From UBA1479 sp048263775 (GTDB lineage Bacteria; Pseudomonadota; Alphaproteobacteria; Rhodospirillales; Casp-alpha2), in contig JBLXDU010000003.1 of the NCBI GenBank assembly GCA_048263775.1, positions 124,001 to 188,000 of the forward strand: a stretch of DNA of 64,000 nucleotides, written 5' to 3'. The notes below the pieces were generated by a model. It was not told the origin of the DNA. It searched no databases and saw nothing but the letters and a program-made list of their open reading frames with translations. A program made the position numbers and the translations under genes. This document shows, in pieces, positions 1-8,190 of the stretch (positions are counted from its first letter, which is position 1; each line of letters starts with the position of its first letter).

Positions 1-1017
1 GCCGGCTTCGAGGGCCGCAAACGGTACGGCGCGCCCTTCCCCGCCGATATCGTCGAACTGGGCCGGCGCCTGATCGCGCCGCCGCACGGTCAGCCCGAAC
101 ACGTCGTAGCGGTTGTAGTAGCCGGACACGTCATGGAACTGTTTGGGCACGATGCAGTCGTCCAGATCAATCTGCTCAATCAGCAACTGATCCTCATCCT
201 TCGAACTTTCGGTGATGGCCAGGCCGCTGGGCCCGACGATCATGGAAACACCCGGGGGCGATTCCTTGACGATGCGCAGCGCATCGCCATTGATCTGGGA
301 AATGATCTCGTAGGCCGTGTCGTCCAGACGCGCGGCGCAGACGATATTGAACACCTTGCCCTCGAACGAATGGGCCGCCGCGCGAATGCGGTTGGCCGAT
401 GCCAGGTCGTAGCGGTCGTTGGCCGACGGCTCATGGGTCGGCCATACGGGCGGGTAACTGGAAATATGAATCTGTTCGCCCTGGGCGATCAGGCTGAAGC
501 GCGCAAGCGGGTTCGTGTTCTCGCCGCAGATCAGCGCGCCGACGCGCCCAAGCGGCGTGTCAACCACACGCAGGCCCGCGCCGTCGCCGTTCGACCACAC
601 CAGCTTTTCATAGAACGTGGGGACAAGCTTACGATGATGGTTGAGGATCGAGCCGTCGGCACCGATCAGCAGGTTGGTGTTCCAGATGCAGCCGACGCTG
701 CGGTCCGTGGACTCGCTGATGCCGATCGACACGATCATGCCCGTCTCGCGCGCCGCCGAGCAGATTTTCAAAATCTCCGGCCCCGGCACGCGGATCGACT
801 GGCTGACGAACCGTTTGAACAGGTCGTGGTTATGGATCGGCGCCGCCAGCGCCGGCCACACGGGAAACCCGGGCACGAAGGATTCCGGAAAGGCGATCAA
901 CTGCACGCCTTCCGCCGCCGCCTTGTGGATGTAGTCGCAAACCTTGTCGACGGTTGCGCGAGCATCGAGGTAGACCGGCGCCAAATGGGCCGCCGCGACC
1001 GTGATTTTCTGGTTCAT
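1..1017 (-). CDS. Nitrilase (3' end beyond window)
   Basis: Carbon-nitrogen hydrolase that would convert an organic nitrile to its carboxylate and ammonia in the cytoplasm. The catalytic triad of the superfamily is visible: Glu45 in FPESFVPGFPVWP, Lys130 in HHRKLVPT and Cys164 in ALICGENTNPLARF. The CGENTNP form of the nucleophile elbow and the N-terminal FPVWP segment are typical of true aliphatic or arylaceto-nitrilases rather than of amidases. The frame is open to the first base (339 codons), so the C-terminus is missing here; family members are usually 310-370 residues, so little is lost. It is the last gene after a LIV/amide-type ABC operon, 113 nt downstream of the binding protein, with a long hairpin between. 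The ribosome site is weak (GAGA). The exact substrate cannot be read from the sequence. Confidence 0.88.
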   Translation of the reverse strand, partial: MNQKITVAAAHLAPVYLDARATVDKVCDYIHKAAAEGVQLIAFPESFVPGFPVWPALAAPIHNHDLFKRFVSQSIRVPGPEILKICSAARETGMIVSIGISESTDRSVGCIWNTNLLIGADGSILNHHRKLVPTFYEKLVWSNGDGAGLRVVDTPLGRVGALICGENTNPLARFSLIAQGEQIHISSYPPVWPTHEPSANDRYDLASANRIRAAAHSFEGKVFNIVCAARLDDTAYEIISQINGDALRIVKESPPGVSMIVGPSGLAITESSKDEDQLLIEQIDLDDCIVPKQFHDVSGYYNRYDVFGLTVRRRDQAPAQFDDIGGEGRAVPFAALEAG

Positions 1018-1044
1018 AATCGGTCTCGTGTTGTCGCTAGGGGT

Positions 1045-1097
1045 GCCGGCCGTCTCCCTGTGGCGCGGGGAGAAAAACGCAGGTAGAGACGGCCGGC
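1045..1097 (-). promoter_or_regulatory. Long intergenic stem-loop between binding protein and nitrilase
   Basis: A perfect 12-bp inverted repeat, GCCGGCCGTCTC (1045-1056) and its complement (1086-1097), encloses a 29-nt loop that can itself pair (CTCC with GGAG). It lies between the stop of the binding-protein gene and the start of the nitrilase gene. No U-tract follows on the minus strand, so it is not a standard terminator. Hairpins in this position commonly protect the binding-protein mRNA and lower expression of the next gene; that role is inferred. Confidence 0.6.
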
Positions 1098-1130
1098 CCC
1101 TTGCGGGGTTTCAGGTACCGCAGGCGTGGA

Positions 1131-2444
1131 CTAGAGCTTGTGCGTGCGGAAGTCGTAGCGCGGCGGCAATTTCGCCATCAGGTCCTCGCGGGGAATGTGC
1201 TTCTTGAGGACGAACTTGGAGTCTTCGACGCGGCTCATGTAGCAGTCGATCATGCCGCTGTGGTCTTCGGCGCGCAGGATCTTCGAGCCCTGCGGATGGG
1301 CCAGGGAGTTCTCCATCTTCAGACCTTCGAGCGCTTCGATCACACCGGGGGTGTCCTTGTCGCTCTGCCAGCCGGAGGCCTCGATGGCGGCCTTGAGCGC
1401 GAAGAAGTTTTCGTAGCTCTGCCAGGCATGGCTTTTGGCCATGACCTTGCCGGAGCTTTCTTCCTTCGCATAGACCGGATCGACGCCCATCATCTCGATG
1501 AACTTGGCGTGGTATTCGTCGTTCTTGAATTCCAGCGGACGCGGGAAATTCTCAAGGAAGTAGACCCCTTCGGTGGCGCCATTGATATCGCGGGGGTCGA
1601 TCGCTTCGATCGTCCCGGACACGGAATACATCTTCATCTTCTCGTCCAGGCGCATGGACTTGGACTGCGTGTAGAACGCGACCGACAGGGCGCCGAAGAA
1701 CACCGAGAACAGGACTTCCGTTTCTTCCGGGATGCGCGCCAGGTAGGGCACCAGATCCTTGGTGCCGAGCGGCACGGCGATCGGGTCGTTGACCTTGCCG
1801 CCGGCGGCTTCGATCAGCTTGCGGTGTTCCTGGTGATGGCTGTGGCCCCAGGCGTAATCGGGGAAGATCATGGTCCAGTTCTTGCCCAGGTTTTCCATCG
1901 CCCAGGGCACCCCCGCAGCGGCCAGGGCATACGTGTCGGTACCGGTACGGAAGCTGTAGCGCGAGCCCTTGGAGCCCGTCGCCTCGGTCGCTTCACCGGC
2001 CGAGAAATAGGGCGTCTTCAATTCCGTGGCGATGGGGATCGAGGCCAGCATGATGCCCGAGTGGACGGAGCCGACGACGAACGACGCCTTCTGCCGCTGG
2101 ATCAGCGAGCGCAGCTTGCGGGCACCTGCGGCCGGGTTCGATTCCGTGTCGGCGACGGCCAGTTCAACCTTGCGCCCGGCGATGCCGCCGCCTTCGTTGA
2201 TCACCTTGACTGCCGCCTGGGCGCATTTGTCGTGCCAGTACCCCCAGGACGAAAACCCGCCGGTCAGTTCGCACTGATGGCCGATCACGATGGGGCCCGA
2301 TGCCTTGGCGAAGGCGTTATGGGTAATGCCGAAATAAGCCGTCGTCGCGGCAGCACCACCCGCCAGGGCGGTCTGCAGGAAGGATCGCCGGGTCTGGCCC
2401 GAACGGGGCGCCTTGGCCGGCTTCGATTTCACGTCTTTGGTCAT
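1131..2444 (-). CDS. ABC transporter substrate-binding protein, urea/amide (AmiC/UrtA/FmdD) type
   Basis: Periplasmic type-I binding protein of 437 residues that captures the solute for the adjacent ABC importer. The N-terminus has a twin-arginine signal (TRRSFLQTALAGG, residues 19-31) ending near NAFA, so export is through Tat. The mature part starts PIVIGHQCELTGGFSSWG, and the overall pattern (KVELAVADTESNPAAGARK, then a lobe with SVHSGIMLAS) is that of the Peripla_BP_5 group that binds urea, short amides or branched-chain amino acids. It lies 61 nt after the livF-type gene and before a nitrilase. A urea or short-amide ligand is therefore plausible but unproven. The family also contains amide-sensing proteins without a transport role; the adjacent permeases argue for transport here. 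Confidence 0.85.
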   Translation of the reverse strand: MTKDVKSKPAKAPRSGQTRRSFLQTALAGGAAATTAYFGITHNAFAKASGPIVIGHQCELTGGFSSWGYWHDKCAQAAVKVINEGGGIAGRKVELAVADTESNPAAGARKLRSLIQRQKASFVVGSVHSGIMLASIPIATELKTPYFSAGEATEATGSKGSRYSFRTGTDTYALAAAGVPWAMENLGKNWTMIFPDYAWGHSHHQEHRKLIEAAGGKVNDPIAVPLGTKDLVPYLARIPEETEVLFSVFFGALSVAFYTQSKSMRLDEKMKMYSVSGTIEAIDPRDINGATEGVYFLENFPRPLEFKNDEYHAKFIEMMGVDPVYAKEESSGKVMAKSHAWQSYENFFALKAAIEASGWQSDKDTPGVIEALEGLKMENSLAHPQGSKILRAEDHSGMIDCYMSRVEDSKFVLKKHIPREDLMAKLPPRYDFRTHKL

Positions 2445-2505
2445 TGTTCTGTCTCCAGCTGGGTTGTGACGGATCGTCGTGAAGCCCCGCCTTCATCGGC
2501 GGTTG

Positions 2506-3210
2506 TTAAACGGTGACCCCGAGATATCGGTGCAGGGTCTCCTTATCGTCTTTAAGGTCCTGAGCGGCGGCCTGATGCACGACGGCCCCCTTCTCCATGA
2601 TGTAGATGCGAGAGCACAGACGAAGTGCCGTCTTGATGTTCTGCTCGACCAGCAGGATCGACATGCCGGCGTCGTTGACGGCCTTGATCTCGCGGCGGAT
2701 GTCCTGAACCAGGATCGGCATGATGCCCTCGGTCGGCTCGTCCAGGATCAGCAGCCTGGGCTGCATGACGAGGCAGCGCGCGATGGCGAGCATCTGCTGC
2801 TCACCGCCGGACAACGTGCCGCCCGGCTGGCTCAGGCGTTCCTTGAGGCGGGGAAAACGGTCGAACACATAATCAAAGACCTGCGACGGCGGCGCCTTGG
2901 TCAGTCCGATCTCCAGGTTCTCCTTCACGGACAGCGAGGGAAAAATGCCCCGCCCCTGCGGTACGTAACCGATCCCGGTGCCGGGAATGGTATGCGGTGC
3001 GATATCGGTCAGGCTGCGGCCGTCGAACACGATCTCGCCGCCGCTCGCCTTGACCAGGCCCATGATGGTTTTCAGTGTCGTCGTCTTTCCAACGCCGTTG
3101 CGACCCAGGAGCCCGACCGCTTCGCCGGATTGCACCTGCAGCGACGTCCCTTGCAGGACGTGGACCTTGCCGTAATGGGCGTGGACGGCGTTCAGCTCAA
3201 GCATCGTCAT
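2506..3210 (-). CDS. ABC transporter ATP-binding protein, LivF type
   Basis: Second ATPase of a LIV/HAAT-family importer (234 residues). Walker A is GLLGRNGVGKTT (about 34-45), the signature is LSGGEQQMLAIARCL and Walker B is LLILDEPTEGI. The form TEGIMP after Walker B is typical of the LivF/UrtE branch. It would energise the two permeases encoded just upstream. The start overlaps the 3' end of the livG-type gene by 14 nt (ATGACGATGCTTGAG); an ATG two codons later would also work. Translational coupling is likely throughout the operon. Confidence 0.9.
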   Translation of the reverse strand: MTMLELNAVHAHYGKVHVLQGTSLQVQSGEAVGLLGRNGVGKTTTLKTIMGLVKASGGEIVFDGRSLTDIAPHTIPGTGIGYVPQGRGIFPSLSVKENLEIGLTKAPPSQVFDYVFDRFPRLKERLSQPGGTLSGGEQQMLAIARCLVMQPRLLILDEPTEGIMPILVQDIRREIKAVNDAGMSILLVEQNIKTALRLCSRIYIMEKGAVVHQAAAQDLKDDKETLHRYLGVTV

Positions 3211-3949
3211 CCCCCAGGTAGGCCGCGCGCACGTCGGCGTTTTCGGAAATCTCGGCCGGTGTGCCGCGCGCCAGCACGGTGCCCAGCGCCATGACGATGA
3301 TGTCGTCGGAAATGTCGAACACGACCTCGATGTCGTGTTCGATGATCACGATGTCGATGCGCTTGGACAGTTCGCGGATTTTCTCGACGGTACGTTCCGT
3401 CTCGGCCGGGCCCATGCCGCAGATCGGTTCGTCCAGCAGCAACAGTTTCGGTTCGGTCGCCAGCGCGATGCCGATTTCCAGCAGCGCCACGTCACCGTAG
3501 GACAGGTTGGCGGCCTCCTGCCCGGCCAGATGGGTCAATTGCAGTTCCTCAAGCAAGGCATCCGCCCGCTCGTTCGCCACCCGGCAGGCCTTCATCGCGG
3601 TGAACGGCCGGAACACGCCAAGGCGAGATTGCGCCGCGATCCATAGATTCTCGCGCACGGTCATGCCGTGAAACACGCTTTTGATCTGCAGGGTGCGCGC
3701 CAGGCCCAGGCGGCTGATCTCATGCACGGAGCAGTCCGTGATGTCCTTGCCCATGAAACGGATGGCGCCGGCCGATGGGGTCAGAATGCCGGTGACGACA
3801 TTGAACAGCGTCGTCTTGCCCGCCCCGTTGGGGCCGATGACCGCCGTCAGCTTGCCGCTGTCGACCGTGGCATGAACACCGCCCAATGCGGCCAATCCGC
3901 CAAAATGTTTCTCGATGCCGTCGATTTCCAGGATCGGGGTCACGGTCAT
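3197..3949 (-). CDS. ABC transporter ATP-binding protein, LivG type
   Basis: First ATPase of the HAAT-family importer (250 residues from the chosen start). It has Walker A AVIGPNGAGKTTLFNVVTG, a degenerate signature LSYGDVALLEIGIAL and Walker B LLLLDEPICGMGP, followed by the switch His in IIIEHDIEVVF. The form LSYGDVALLEI in place of LSGGQ is usual for LivG/UrtD proteins. The start at 3949 (MTVTPILEIDG) makes a 4-bp ATGA overlap with the upstream permease stop; a longer open frame to 4027 exists but lies inside the permease gene and adds a non-homologous leader. Confidence 0.9.
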   Translation of the reverse strand: MTVTPILEIDGIEKHFGGLAALGGVHATVDSGKLTAVIGPNGAGKTTLFNVVTGILTPSAGAIRFMGKDITDCSVHEISRLGLARTLQIKSVFHGMTVRENLWIAAQSRLGVFRPFTAMKACRVANERADALLEELQLTHLAGQEAANLSYGDVALLEIGIALATEPKLLLLDEPICGMGPAETERTVEKIRELSKRIDIVIIEHDIEVVFDISDDIIVMALGTVLARGTPAEISENADVRAAYLGDDDA

Positions 3950-4959
3950 GGCTTGTCCTCCCCTTTCGCATCGGTACTGGGCGGGGGCGTTTCCGGGCGC
4001 GCGATGCGACGGACCAGGGCCTGCCACAGGCCGCCCAGGCCCTTGGGCGCGAAGATCACGACCAGAATGACGATGATGCCGACCAGGATCAGATAGTGTT
4101 CCCAGGCGTGGGACAGTTCCTCACGCAGGACGATCAGCAACGAGGTCCCGACCACGGGACCAAGCAGCGTGCCCGCCCCGCCGATGATGGCCCAGACAAC
4201 GGCCTCCCCCGACACGTGATAAAACATATAGGAGGCCGAGGCGTAGCGGCCGAAGAAGGCGAACAGCGCCCCCGCGGTCCCGGCGATGAAGCCGGCGATG
4301 ACAAAGGCGGTCAGGCGGATCAGATAGACGTTGAGCCCGATCAGCGCGGCGCGATGGTCGTTTTCCTTGACCGCGCGAAAGGCCGAACCAAGCGGGCTTT
4401 TCAGGATCACCCCCATCAGTGCATAGCAGATGCCGACGACGGTGATGATGAAGTAGTACTGAATCGTGGGGTCGGTCAGCGACAGTTCCCACTCGCCGAT
4501 GCTGACGATCGGCGGCATGGTGAAGGACAGGCCGTCGTCGCCGCCGGTCAGCGGCTTCCACGACAGGGCCGCGAAATAGAAGATCAGCGAGAACACGACG
4601 GTGATGATCGCGAAGTAATGCCAGGTCAGGCGCACGGCGAGCGCCCCCGCGACCAGGGCCATCGCCGTCGCCATGACGACGCCGAGCCCGAAGGCGGGCC
4701 AGAAGCCCAACCCCAGCTTGGCCACGCCGATGGCGACCCCGTACATGCCCATGCCGAAGAACAGGGCCTGACCGAAGGACAGCAGACCGACATAGCCGAA
4801 CAGCAGGTTCACGCTGGCCGCCAGCAAGGACCAGATCAGCATCTCGGAATAGATATCGACCCAGAAGCTGTCGACCAGGAGCGGCAGGAACCACGGCGCC
4901 GTGAGAGTCAGCAGGGCCACCACGGCAAACCCCAGACGATTGATTGCCGCCGCCGTCAT
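3946..4959 (-). CDS. Branched-chain/amide ABC transporter permease, LivM type
   Basis: Inner-membrane permease of 337 residues with about nine or ten hydrophobic segments. Motifs of the LivM/UrtC family are present: NLLFGYVGLLSFGQALFFG early on, SPLGSAFRAVKENDHRAALIG (the cytoplasmic coupling loop, about 210-230) and GGAGTLLGPVVGT near the C-terminus. The C-terminal tail is charged and rich in proline. The start ATG overlaps the stop of the LivH-type gene by 4 bp, and its stop overlaps the LivG-type start by 4 bp, so the unit is tightly coupled. Confidence 0.9.
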   Translation of the reverse strand: MTAAAINRLGFAVVALLTLTAPWFLPLLVDSFWVDIYSEMLIWSLLAASVNLLFGYVGLLSFGQALFFGMGMYGVAIGVAKLGLGFWPAFGLGVVMATAMALVAGALAVRLTWHYFAIITVVFSLIFYFAALSWKPLTGGDDGLSFTMPPIVSIGEWELSLTDPTIQYYFIITVVGICYALMGVILKSPLGSAFRAVKENDHRAALIGLNVYLIRLTAFVIAGFIAGTAGALFAFFGRYASASYMFYHVSGEAVVWAIIGGAGTLLGPVVGTSLLIVLREELSHAWEHYLILVGIIVILVVIFAPKGLGGLWQALVRRIARPETPPPSTDAKGEDKP

Positions 4960-5813
4960 CGGGTCGACCCCGAAAAGATACCGTGCGGACGAACCAGCAG
5001 AACGGCGCTCATCAGGCAGAGCGAGCCGATGCGAGCCAGGGTCGGATCCACGAAGCTGGCCATCACCCCTTCGAAGAAGGCAAGCATGACCGCCGCCGCG
5101 ACCGTGCCCTCCAGGTTGCCGAGGCCGCCGATGATGACGGCCATGAAGCAGAACGGCAGGATATCGACACCGGCCTGGAAATCGACGGTGGTGATCGGGC
5201 CGGCGACGACGCCGCCGAGGGACGCCATGGCGAAGCCGATGGCGAAGGTCACCATGTAGACACGGCGGGCCGGGATGCCCATGGCCGTTGCCGTTTCCGG
5301 ATCGAAGCGCACGGCGCGCATCCAGGTGCCCAGCTTGGTGCGGTGCAGGAACAGGAAGAAGCAGCCAATGGCGGCGATCGACAACAGGGCCGCGAACAGG
5401 CGGTAGACTTCATATTCCAGGCCGAACAGCGGCACCGTTTCCTCGATGGGGGCCGTCAGGCGGGCCGGCGTCGCGCCGAAGGTCGCCCGCACGCTTTCCT
5501 GCAGGATGATCGACAACCCGAAGGTCGCGACGATAGACAGCGCCGCCGCGTTCTTGATCGGTTGGATCACCGTGTATTCGATCACGGCGCCGATGGCGAA
5601 GCCCAGGATCGGCACGATGGCGAATGCCAGCCAGTAGTTGCCCGTTGTATCGAACACGAACCAGGCCAGAACCGTGCCGACCATGAAGAAATCGCCGTGC
5701 GCGATGTTGATGATGTCGAGAAGCCCGAAGATGATCGACAGCCCCAGGGCGATCAATGCGATGATCAGCCCCCAAACGATGCCGTTCATCCCAAGTGCGA
5801 TGACAAGTTCCAT
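4956..5813 (-). CDS. Branched-chain/amide ABC transporter permease, LivH type
   Basis: Inner-membrane permease (285 residues, about eight membrane segments) that forms the translocation channel with the LivM-type partner. LivH/UrtB motifs are seen: GLSIIFGLLDIINIAHGDFFM near the N-terminus, FDPETATAMGIPARRVY (coupling loop) and GGLGNLEGTVAAA near the C-terminus. It is the first gene of the minus-strand transport/nitrilase operon. A G-rich ribosome site (AAGGGGG) lies 11-17 nt before the ATG, and the upstream region holds a 10-bp-arm palindrome at 5900-5925. Confidence 0.9.
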   Translation of the reverse strand: MELVIALGMNGIVWGLIIALIALGLSIIFGLLDIINIAHGDFFMVGTVLAWFVFDTTGNYWLAFAIVPILGFAIGAVIEYTVIQPIKNAAALSIVATFGLSIILQESVRATFGATPARLTAPIEETVPLFGLEYEVYRLFAALLSIAAIGCFFLFLHRTKLGTWMRAVRFDPETATAMGIPARRVYMVTFAIGFAMASLGGVVAGPITTVDFQAGVDILPFCFMAVIIGGLGNLEGTVAAAVMLAFFEGVMASFVDPTLARIGSLCLMSAVLLVRPHGIFSGSTR

Positions 5814-5899
5814 GCCGTGTTGGCCCCCTTGTGAGCACCCGTTTTTTTGGTGCGTGTTACGGAAACGGTGCCTTGAATTAATTTGAACGGCAATTCAAA

Positions 5900-5925
5900 A
5901 TTTTTGCACGTATCTGTGCAAAAAT
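5900..5925. promoter_or_regulatory. Palindromic operator candidate upstream of the ABC/nitrilase operon
   Basis: Arms ATTTTTGCAC and GTGCAAAAAT are perfectly complementary around a 6-bp spacer, about 90 bp upstream of the LivH-type start in an AT-rich island. A looser repeat (TTGAATT/AATTCAA, about 5873-5897) lies between it and the gene. The core TGCAC-N6-GTGCA resembles an NtrC site, but the NtrC spacing is N7, so the cognate regulator is unknown. Confidence 0.5.
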
Positions 5926-6059
5926 AATCAGATATCTCTTTCAGAGATCATAGCTATGTATTCGCGCGCTGGTCATGAAAAGCCGCAACGCAAGACAAGC
6001 CATTGGGATTAAGGGGGTATTTTCCGCAGCCCCGGCCGTCGATCGGTGCTACCGGGCGG

Positions 6060-7256
6060 TCATTTACCGCACAGGATCGCCCCGTAACGAAGGACAAACA
6101 GGGTAAATGCCGCGCACCAAAGCCCCCCCGACAGGGTCAGCATCAGGTGATAATCGCCCGTAAAGGGCGCCAGGACTCGGGTCGCCGCGGCCAGGAACAC
6201 GAAGATATAGATGGCTGCCGTGGCACCGTCGGCGGCCAGTGCGCGGCCCGTATGCCCCAGGGTCGCCCGGGTCATCACAGCCAACACCATGCCACCCATG
6301 GCGCCCGCCGTCAGGGCGTGCAGGCCTGCCGTTTGCGGCACACCCTCGGCAATTCCAGCCGCCCCCATTAATAGAAGTCCGATCGGAATCCACAAATATC
6401 CGGCATGCAGGCTCCAGACCAGGGGGTCCCGCAGGCAGACCACGCCTTTCCAACGTCCCAACCGGATGACATGCAATCCGCCGGCGCCCAAAAGGACATA
6501 GGCCGTCACCGCGTGATCCGGCACGGCGACCCAGCCCGCCAGGGCGACCAGGGTCGCCAATAACACGCCACGGTCGAATCCGCCGAACGGTGCCGGTCGC
6601 GCAATATCGGGCCGGTTCTTCGCCAACCAATTGCCTGTGAAACTGGGAATGATTCGCCCCCCGACCAGGCAGATCAGCATGACGATCACGGCAACACCCA
6701 GGCGCGCACCGATTCCGTCGGGCAACGCCACGCCCGCCGCCTCGGCATGAACCAGGCCGTTGGCGATCGCCAGAACACCGACCGCGCCGACGACCGGCAG
6801 GTTGCGCCAGTTGCGCCCGGCAAGAATTTCGCGGAGCGCCACCGCCATCAAGGCCGGCAGAAACGCGCCGTCGATCACCGCGGCGGGCAGCACGCCAAGG
6901 ACGGCACTGTAAGCCACCGCCGCACGCCCTGCCAGCCACAGCCCGAACAGGGCGATTAGCCCCCAGCCTTGCAACGGCATCCGCCCGGTCCAGTTGGGAA
7001 TGGCGGTCAACAGAAACCCGGTCACCACAGCGGCGATAACGCCGAACGTCATTTCATGGGCATGCCATTGAACGGCCGAAAATACCGTGCGCACCGCGAT
7101 GTCACCGGACAGAACGGCAATCCATAACGCGACGTAAACCACCGCCGACAGCCCCGCCGCCAGAAAGAACGGCCGGAAACCCTGGCTGAATAATGCAGGC
7201 CCCGACCAATCCGCATACCGTGGGATGGCTTCCGAATTCGCGATCCTGATGGCCAT
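6060..7256 (-). CDS. nnrS: NnrS family membrane protein (nitric oxide response)
   Basis: Polytopic inner-membrane protein of 398 residues with about 12 hydrophobic segments. NnrS hallmarks are present: FSQGFRPFFLAAG near the N-terminus, WHAHEMTFG (candidate haem/copper ligands) and GGRIIPSFTGNWLA in the middle. NnrS proteins are induced by nitric oxide and relieve nitrosative stress; the biochemical activity is not settled. The start at 7256 is chosen because AGGAGA lies 9 nt upstream; an open frame to 7310 has no such site. A CRP/FNR-type box lies at 7414-7427, as expected for a gene under an NnrR/Dnr regulator. No other denitrification gene is in the window. Confidence 0.9.
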   Translation of the reverse strand: MAIRIANSEAIPRYADWSGPALFSQGFRPFFLAAGLSAVVYVALWIAVLSGDIAVRTVFSAVQWHAHEMTFGVIAAVVTGFLLTAIPNWTGRMPLQGWGLIALFGLWLAGRAAVAYSAVLGVLPAAVIDGAFLPALMAVALREILAGRNWRNLPVVGAVGVLAIANGLVHAEAAGVALPDGIGARLGVAVIVMLICLVGGRIIPSFTGNWLAKNRPDIARPAPFGGFDRGVLLATLVALAGWVAVPDHAVTAYVLLGAGGLHVIRLGRWKGVVCLRDPLVWSLHAGYLWIPIGLLLMGAAGIAEGVPQTAGLHALTAGAMGGMVLAVMTRATLGHTGRALAADGATAAIYIFVFLAAATRVLAPFTGDYHLMLTLSGGLWCAAFTLFVLRYGAILCGK

Positions 7257-7413
7257 GTTGCGTCTCCTCGCTTGCCAACGGGCGCCCGCGGGGGCCTGTT
7301 GGGCTGTCATGCCCCGCCTGCGCCGATCATGTGGCCTTCGCCGACCGCAAGTTCAAGTTGAAGATCGAACGCCGCCACGACTGCGACTATGGCGCAGATC
7401 GGCGGGCCGCGAC

Positions 7414-7427
7414 TTGATGCATCTCAA
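7414..7427 (-). promoter_or_regulatory. CRP/FNR-family (NnrR/Dnr-like) site upstream of nnrS
   Basis: The 14-mer TTGATGCATCTCAA matches TTGAT-N4-ATCAA with one mismatch, and the outer arms CTTGA/TCAAG are perfectly symmetrical. Its centre is about 165 bp upstream of the nnrS start codon. The known dependence of nnrS genes on nitric-oxide-responsive FNR-family regulators makes this more than a chance match. Confidence 0.6.
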
Positions 7428-7463
7428 GCCGCGCCGTCAATTTACCGGAATCTCGGGGGAGGA

Positions 7464-7539
7464 TGGTACGCGCTGCAGGGATCGAACCTGCGACCTACTG
7501 ATTAAAAGTCAGTTGCTCTACCAACTGAGCTAAGCGCGC
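7464..7539 (-). tRNA. tRNA-Lys (anticodon TTT)
   Basis: A full 76-nt cloverleaf reads on the minus strand, starting GCGCGCTTAGCTCAG and ending with an encoded CCA. The anticodon stem-loop CTGACTTTTAATCAG places TTT at the anticodon, and the T-arm GCAGGTTCGATCCCTGC is canonical. The acceptor stem pairs fully, with a G-U at position 1:72. It stands between coaD and nnrS. Confidence 0.97.
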
Positions 7540-7671
7540 ATATCGGTTTTCGGGGCCTTCGCCGGGCGGTGCCCGGCAAGGCAGGCGGGAAATTACGGGC
7601 CAAAGGCCCCTAGGTCAACGCTGTATACCGCTTTTTTCCAGGTTTTCGCATGACGCCCGAGCGGAAGGGCG

Positions 7672-8190
7672 TCAGTCGGCCGCGTTCTTGCGCTCTGCGA
7701 AGCGCACCATCAACTGCTCCTTGACCGTCGGCGAGACGAAATGGCCGACATCGCCGCCGAGGGAGCCGATTTCCTTGACGAAACGCGACGAGATGAACTG
7801 ATGACGTTCCGACGCCATGAGGAACACGGTTTCCACCTTGGGATTGAGGCGGGCGTTCATGCCCGCCATCTGGAATTCGTATTCGAAATCGGACACGGCG
7901 CGCAGCCCGCGAACGATGAGCGATGCGCCAACCTGACCGACGAATTCCATGAGCAGATTGTCGAAGGGTTTAACCTCGACCCGCGCCGCGATCCCGGGGT
8001 CGAGGGCCGCGATTTCGGCCTCCAGCATGGCAACCCGTTCCTCAAGTGTGAACAAAGGTCCCTTGCCCGCGTTGACGGCGACGGCGACGACCAGTTCGTC
8101 GACCACCCGGGCCCCCCGCGTGATGATGTCCATATGCCCCTTGGTCACCGGGTCGAAGGTGCCGGGGTAAACGCCGCGATGGCCGGGCAT
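7672..8190 (-). CDS. coaD: Phosphopantetheine adenylyltransferase
   Basis: Fourth step of coenzyme A synthesis: transfers AMP from ATP to 4'-phosphopantetheine, giving dephospho-CoA. The 172-residue length is normal. The nucleotidyltransferase motif YPGTFDPVTKGHMDII lies near the N-terminus with the T/HxGH-type element KGHMD, and the second motif is seen in FISSRFVKEIGSLGGDV (ISSxxxR). The start codon overlaps the gyrA stop by one base, so it is probably co-transcribed with gyrA, an order common in alphaproteobacteria. Confidence 0.96.
   Translation of the reverse strand: MPGHRGVYPGTFDPVTKGHMDIITRGARVVDELVVAVAVNAGKGPLFTLEERVAMLEAEIAALDPGIAARVEVKPFDNLLMEFVGQVGASLIVRGLRAVSDFEYEFQMAGMNARLNPKVETVFLMASERHQFISSRFVKEIGSLGGDVGHFVSPTVKEQLMVRFAERKNAAD

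Noticed and set aside
5901..5924. NtrC binding site before the importer operon
   Set aside because: The half-sites TGCAC and GTGCA fit, but the spacer is 6 bp instead of 7, and a possible sigma-54 element (GGCAC near 5870 on the minus strand) lacks the GC at -12. Kept only as an unassigned palindrome.
7561..7577. Hairpin GCCGGGC-GGT-GCCCGGC as terminator of coaD
   Set aside because: The stem is perfect, but no T-run follows on the minus strand; it is GC-rich sequence between coaD and the tRNA and may only be chance or an mRNA 3' stabiliser.
7652..7673. GACGCCC/GGGCGTC hairpin at the coaD stop as terminator
   Set aside because: The minus-strand sequence after it is A-rich, not T-rich.
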